DNA of 6,491 bases from Nanobdellota archaeon (lineage in GTDB: Archaea; Nanobdellota; Nanobdellia; Woesearchaeales; JAUYGA01), in the NCBI GenBank assembly GCA_030690755.1, contig JAUYGA010000114.1:1-6491 (forward strand). The letters are read 5' to 3'. Position numbers and translations under genes: made by a program. Shown piece after piece: positions 4,487 to 6,491 of the stretch. Position 1 is the first letter of the stretch, and every line of letters begins with the position of its first letter. The notes beneath the pieces were generated by a model that was not told the DNA's origin, did not search any database, and worked only from the letters and a program-made list of their open reading frames with translations.

Positions 4487-5169
4487 TGAATCACCTCAGA
4501 GTTTTTAACAGAAAATGATTTACTTCCTCTTTTCACATCTGCTAACACGCAGCGTATCTCATCATAGCTCGCTTCAGGCAGCCGTTCTTTGACTTCTTTA
4601 ACAGAAGGAATTTTATCAAATGCGTCAGCAGCAGCCAGTACTTGCTTTATCTTTTCTTCTGCCACCACTTCATTGCTTGAAAGGCCTCCTGTTGCAATTA
4701 ACCTGAAAAAGTGCGTGTAGATTGTCGATTCTGCAAGATTTCTTTCTTTAGCTATTTCGCAAGCAGTCTTGCCTTCGCGCAATAATCTCAATGTTTCTTT
4801 CTCTGAACCTCCTACATAAATAGGCTTTTTTTCTTTTATGATTTGAAGAGCGATTGGAGTTTTATCATGCAGGACTTTCTCTCCAGCTTCTGTCACTTCA
4901 AATATCGAATAACCGCTAAAGCTTCCAGAAATCTCTTTTCTATGCACCAAGCCTATTGCTTCCAGCTGCTCAATAAATCCTATAATTGTCGGGATGTCAT
5001 ACCACATTAAACCGCCATAGCCGACTTCATTTGTTGTCTGATAAATCTCTTTTGATTTTGAGCCTTTCAAGAATTGGGCTAGCTTGTATTTTCCGACTTT
5101 TAGATGTTTAACTGTTTTAAGGATTATCCATGCGACTTGATTTGATTCGGGTTGTGTTTTTTTCGTCAT
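4483..5169 (-). CDS. RecQ C-terminal module protein: RQC winged helix plus RecQ-type HTH, no helicase
   Basis: This 228-residue protein consists of two modules normally at the C-terminus of RecQ helicases. Residues about 12-112 match the RQC winged helix: VGKYKLAQFLKGSKSKEI, a GYGGL turn, IGFIEQLEAIGLV, and EVTEAGEKVL before a hydrophobic strand. Residues about 124-212 match the HTH_40 type: ETLRLLREGKTACEIAKERN, then ESTIYTHFFRLI and a helical end. In RecQ these contact DNA, often branched or G-quadruplex DNA. The helicase motors and zinc domain are absent, and no helicase sequence lies upstream, where a 134-base gap leads to a different gene. So it is a free-standing DNA-binding protein, either a regulator or a trans-acting RecQ-like accessory. 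The ATG at 5169 opens the N-terminus cleanly, with no strong TATA box; an AAGATAAA near 5191-5198 is a weak candidate. It shares an operon with the downstream unknown. Confidence 0.8.
   Translation of the reverse strand: MTKKTQPESNQVAWIILKTVKHLKVGKYKLAQFLKGSKSKEIYQTTNEVGYGGLMWYDIPTIIGFIEQLEAIGLVHRKEISGSFSGYSIFEVTEAGEKVLHDKTPIALQIIKEKKPIYVGGSEKETLRLLREGKTACEIAKERNLAESTIYTHFFRLIATGGLSSNEVVAEEKIKQVLAAADAFDKIPSVKEVKERLPEASYDEIRCVLADVKRGSKSFSVKNSEVIQ
4491..4497 (-). promoter_or_regulatory. Strong ribosome binding site before the 292-residue gene
   Basis: The minus strand reads GAGGTGA four bases before the ATG at 4486, inside the last codons of the RQC gene. It matches the archaeal 16S rRNA tail complement well. 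This contrasts with the leaderless starts elsewhere in the window and marks an internal operon gene. Confidence 0.75.
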
Positions 5170-5248
5170 TGTACACCAACACTTAAGAACTTTATCTTGA
5201 TTCCAATTATCAGTTCAATATCTTTTTTTGAATATGATCTCTGGAGTT

Positions 5249-5283
5249 GGTATACGCGCGCAAACAGACTCACTTCATATACC
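5249..5283. promoter_or_regulatory. Spaced inverted repeat in the gap upstream of the RQC gene
   Basis: GGTATA (5249-5254) and TATACC (5278-5283) are inverted copies 23 bases apart, enclosing an alternating CGCGCG tract. They lie in the 134-base gap between the P-loop-less RecA-fold gene and the RQC gene, about 80-110 bases upstream of the latter's start. They could be a regulator site for the RQC operon, but six-base arms may be chance. Confidence 0.25.
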
Positions 5284-5303
5284 TCATGGAAACAAACACA
5301 TGA

Positions 5304-5855
5304 TTACTTATCGCCAGAAATTGTTTCATCAATAAGAGGGAAAACCTTTTTTAATATGGCATCATTTTTGTCTGTGGCAAAGATAAACAAAGCATTTTCT
5401 TTTTTCACTTTATTGACAACCACAGTCATGAATCTAAGAACTTCTTCATCGCTGTTGAAGTTCAGCAAAGTCTGCAGCGAGTCGATTATTACAGCAGTAT
5501 GCTCCCCTTTTGCGGCTTTAAGCACCTGAGTTATAGTTATTGACATACCTGTTAGATCTTCAGGCGTGTCAACAAAAAACACATTATCCGCTTTCAAATT
5601 GCCTGATGCAATTGTTTTTGTCACAGCATCGATGAAAATAATGTTCTTATCAGACATTTTTCTGTCATGGATATTGCGAAGGATTACATCAAATGACTTG
5701 CTGATAGTTATATAAATGACAAGATCAAAATGCTTTTTTATGTCATCGAGCATTGTAATAGTTACATTGCTGTACTGCGAAGGGTCTAAATACGCCAGCA
5801 CCGCCTTGCGATCCAAATTGTCTAATTTATCAATTTTTGATTCATCAGTTGCCAT
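5304..5855 (-). CDS. P-loop-less RecA/KaiC-fold protein
   Basis: A 183-residue protein that reads as a degenerate relative of KaiC/RecA ATPases. Alternating strands and helices are clear: VTITMLDDIKKHF (31-43), DLVIYITI (44-51), KNIIFIDAVTK (70-80), DNVFFVDTPEDLTGMSITI (90-108), then Walker B-like TAVIIDSLQTLL (120-131) with Asp125 and a final strand ALFIFATDKN (155-164). No GxxxxGK[ST] P-loop is present; the place where it would stand, near the start of the domain, is occupied by YSNVTIT. It therefore probably does not hydrolyse ATP in the usual way. I recall similar proteins as common uncharacterised families in DPANN archaea. It might sense a ligand or regulate an active KaiC-like ATPase such as the one at 1212-2300 (inference). 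The ATG at 5855 follows an 8-base tandem repeat and a TATA-like sequence. Confidence 0.75.
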   Translation of the reverse strand: MATDESKIDKLDNLDRKAVLAYLDPSQYSNVTITMLDDIKKHFDLVIYITISKSFDVILRNIHDRKMSDKNIIFIDAVTKTIASGNLKADNVFFVDTPEDLTGMSITITQVLKAAKGEHTAVIIDSLQTLLNFNSDEEVLRFMTVVVNKVKKENALFIFATDKNDAILKKVFPLIDETISGDK

Positions 5856-5870
5856 TTTTAATAATTTCGA

Positions 5871-5901
5871 GTTTATCAGTTTATCAGTTTATCAGTTTAT
5901 T
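5871..5901. repeat. 8-base tandem repeat, GTTTATCA about 3.75 copies
   Basis: Perfect copies of GTTTATCA occur at 5871-5878, 5879-5886 and 5887-5894, followed by GTTTAT at 5895-5900 and one more T. On the minus strand the unit is TGATAAAC. It fills the region between a TATA-like sequence and the predicted transcript start of the P-loop-less RecA-fold gene. A perfect short tandem repeat is prone to slippage, so copy number may vary between cells and shift promoter or leader spacing. Confidence 0.85.
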
Positions 5902-5904
5902 AAA
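5897..5904 (-). promoter_or_regulatory. Candidate TATA box for the P-loop-less RecA-fold gene
   Basis: The minus strand reads TTTAATAA, a moderate archaeal TATA match, about 45 bases before the ATG at 5855. Initiation near 5874 would leave a leader of about 19 bases and place the repeat between TATA box and start. The gene may instead be read through from the upstream ODP-type gene. Confidence 0.4.
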
Positions 5905-5935
5905 ATGTTCAGCGCATCGACATGTCAGTAAAGCA

Positions 5936-6491
5936 TCACCACCACTTCACTTCCTCTCTAAGCGCGAGTCCTGTCCTCATTTTTGTCAGTTGTTTTATCC
6001 ACCATTTAATGTCTGAATCTATTATTGATCCATGCTGAGGGCAGATAAGTTCTATGTCTAATTGCTGCAATTTCTTCGCGACATTCATCAGAGCAGGCTT
6101 GCATCCCATGTAAGGTTCCATAAATGCTTTGACAAGCTTAAGATGCTTATCTTTCTCTTTAACGTACAGGTTCCAGTCAGGCTCAAACGCGCCGAAAATA
6201 TCTGAAGTGAAAACAAGCTTGTTTTTCGCATCATATGTTATCATTGCACCTGGCGCGTGGACATAGGGAGTCATGAAAAATTGCAGTTCTCTGCCAGAAC
6301 TCATTCTTAATCTGACATAATCCTTATTTACAGAAACTGTTTCAGATTTTATTCCATAAAAACGGCAGAAAACACTGGATCTTGCAGGAATGAATATTTT
6401 GAATTCTTTTTTCAGCTCTTTCTCAAAAAGAGGAACAGAGGCGCACAGATCTGGATCTTGATGATGCAATATTATGTACTTGATCTTGTGC
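5936..6491 (-). CDS. Di-iron metallo-beta-lactamase-fold protein (ODP/FprA-like), 5' end cut by the window
   Basis: The visible 184 residues are the C-terminal two thirds or more of an oxygen-binding di-iron domain. The frame runs open to the window edge (HKIKYIILHHQDPDLC), so the true start lies outside; the first TTG in view is not credible. Likely metal ligands, counted from the first visible residue, are His10, Asp12 and Asp14 in HQDPD, His78 in YVHAPGA, Asp97 in FTSDIFGAF and His153 in PQHGSII. HQDPDL replaces the HxExDH of flavodiiron enzymes, a variation I associate with the ODP branch. The protein ends soon after QHG, so there is no flavodoxin domain and it is not a complete flavodiiron oxygen or NO reductase. 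Known ODP proteins sense oxygen and often accompany signalling domains. It is 80 bases upstream of the P-loop-less RecA-fold gene on the same strand. Confidence 0.85.
   Translation of the reverse strand, partial: HKIKYIILHHQDPDLCASVPLFEKELKKEFKIFIPARSSVFCRFYGIKSETVSVNKDYVRLRMSSGRELQFFMTPYVHAPGAMITYDAKNKLVFTSDIFGAFEPDWNLYVKEKDKHLKLVKAFMEPYMGCKPALMNVAKKLQQLDIELICPQHGSIIDSDIKWWIKQLTKMRTGLALREEVKWW

Noticed and set aside
5936..6469. Complete protein starting at TTG 6469 for the di-iron gene.
   Set aside because: The frame continues to the window edge with the conserved strand KYIILHHQDPD, so the start must be outside the window.

Overview
This looks like an accessory stretch of an AT-rich archaeal genome, most likely a small-genome lineage of the DPANN type (Woesearchaeota/Pacearchaeota-like). 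That placement is inference. It rests on archaeal TATA boxes of the TTTAAATA kind about 25-30 bases before start codons with almost no leader, on a KaiC-like single-domain ATPase, on a P-loop-less RecA-fold relative, and on several short proteins that resemble uncharacterised archaeal families. No rRNA, tRNA, CRISPR array, insertion sequence or integrase is visible.

Layout. Bases 1-170 hold no gene but contain four adjacent GC-rich stem-loops, far more structured than the AT-rich surroundings. Minus-strand genes follow: a nucleotidyltransferase (171-773) whose start overlaps the 3' end of a small HEPN-like partner gene (745-1071). Their promoter is flanked by two nearly identical 17-base palindromes, which looks like an autoregulatory operator pair. 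Next is a KaiC/RadA-type ATPase with a long charged N-terminal tail (1212-2300, minus). A divergent intergenic region with a GC-rich dyad separates it from a plus-strand set of three genes: a 61-residue conserved unknown (2445-2630), a 78-residue unknown (2640-2876) and, one base later, a caspase/CHAT-like protein with a His-Gly and Cys signature (2878-3528).

Convergent to these is a minus-strand pair coupled by a 4-base ATGA overlap: a protein made only of RecQ C-terminal modules (RQC winged helix plus a RecQ-type helix-turn-helix, with no helicase; 4483-5169) and a 292-residue unknown (3608-4486). Upstream lie a RecA-fold protein that keeps a Walker B strand but has no P-loop (5304-5855) and the truncated end of a di-iron metallo-beta-lactamase-fold protein of the ODP/FprA group (5936-6491). 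An 8-base tandem repeat sits in the promoter/leader between these last two.

How they may work together is inference. The HEPN/nucleotidyltransferase pair resembles a toxin-antitoxin-type module. The protease-like gene with its tightly linked small partner is a candidate regulated-proteolysis or defence unit. The ODP protein, the P-loop-less RecA-fold protein and the KaiC-like ATPase could belong to an oxygen or redox signalling group. The most notable points are the twin operators, the small protein/protease pair, the helicase-free RecQ C-terminus with its coupled partner, and the stem-loop cluster at the left edge.
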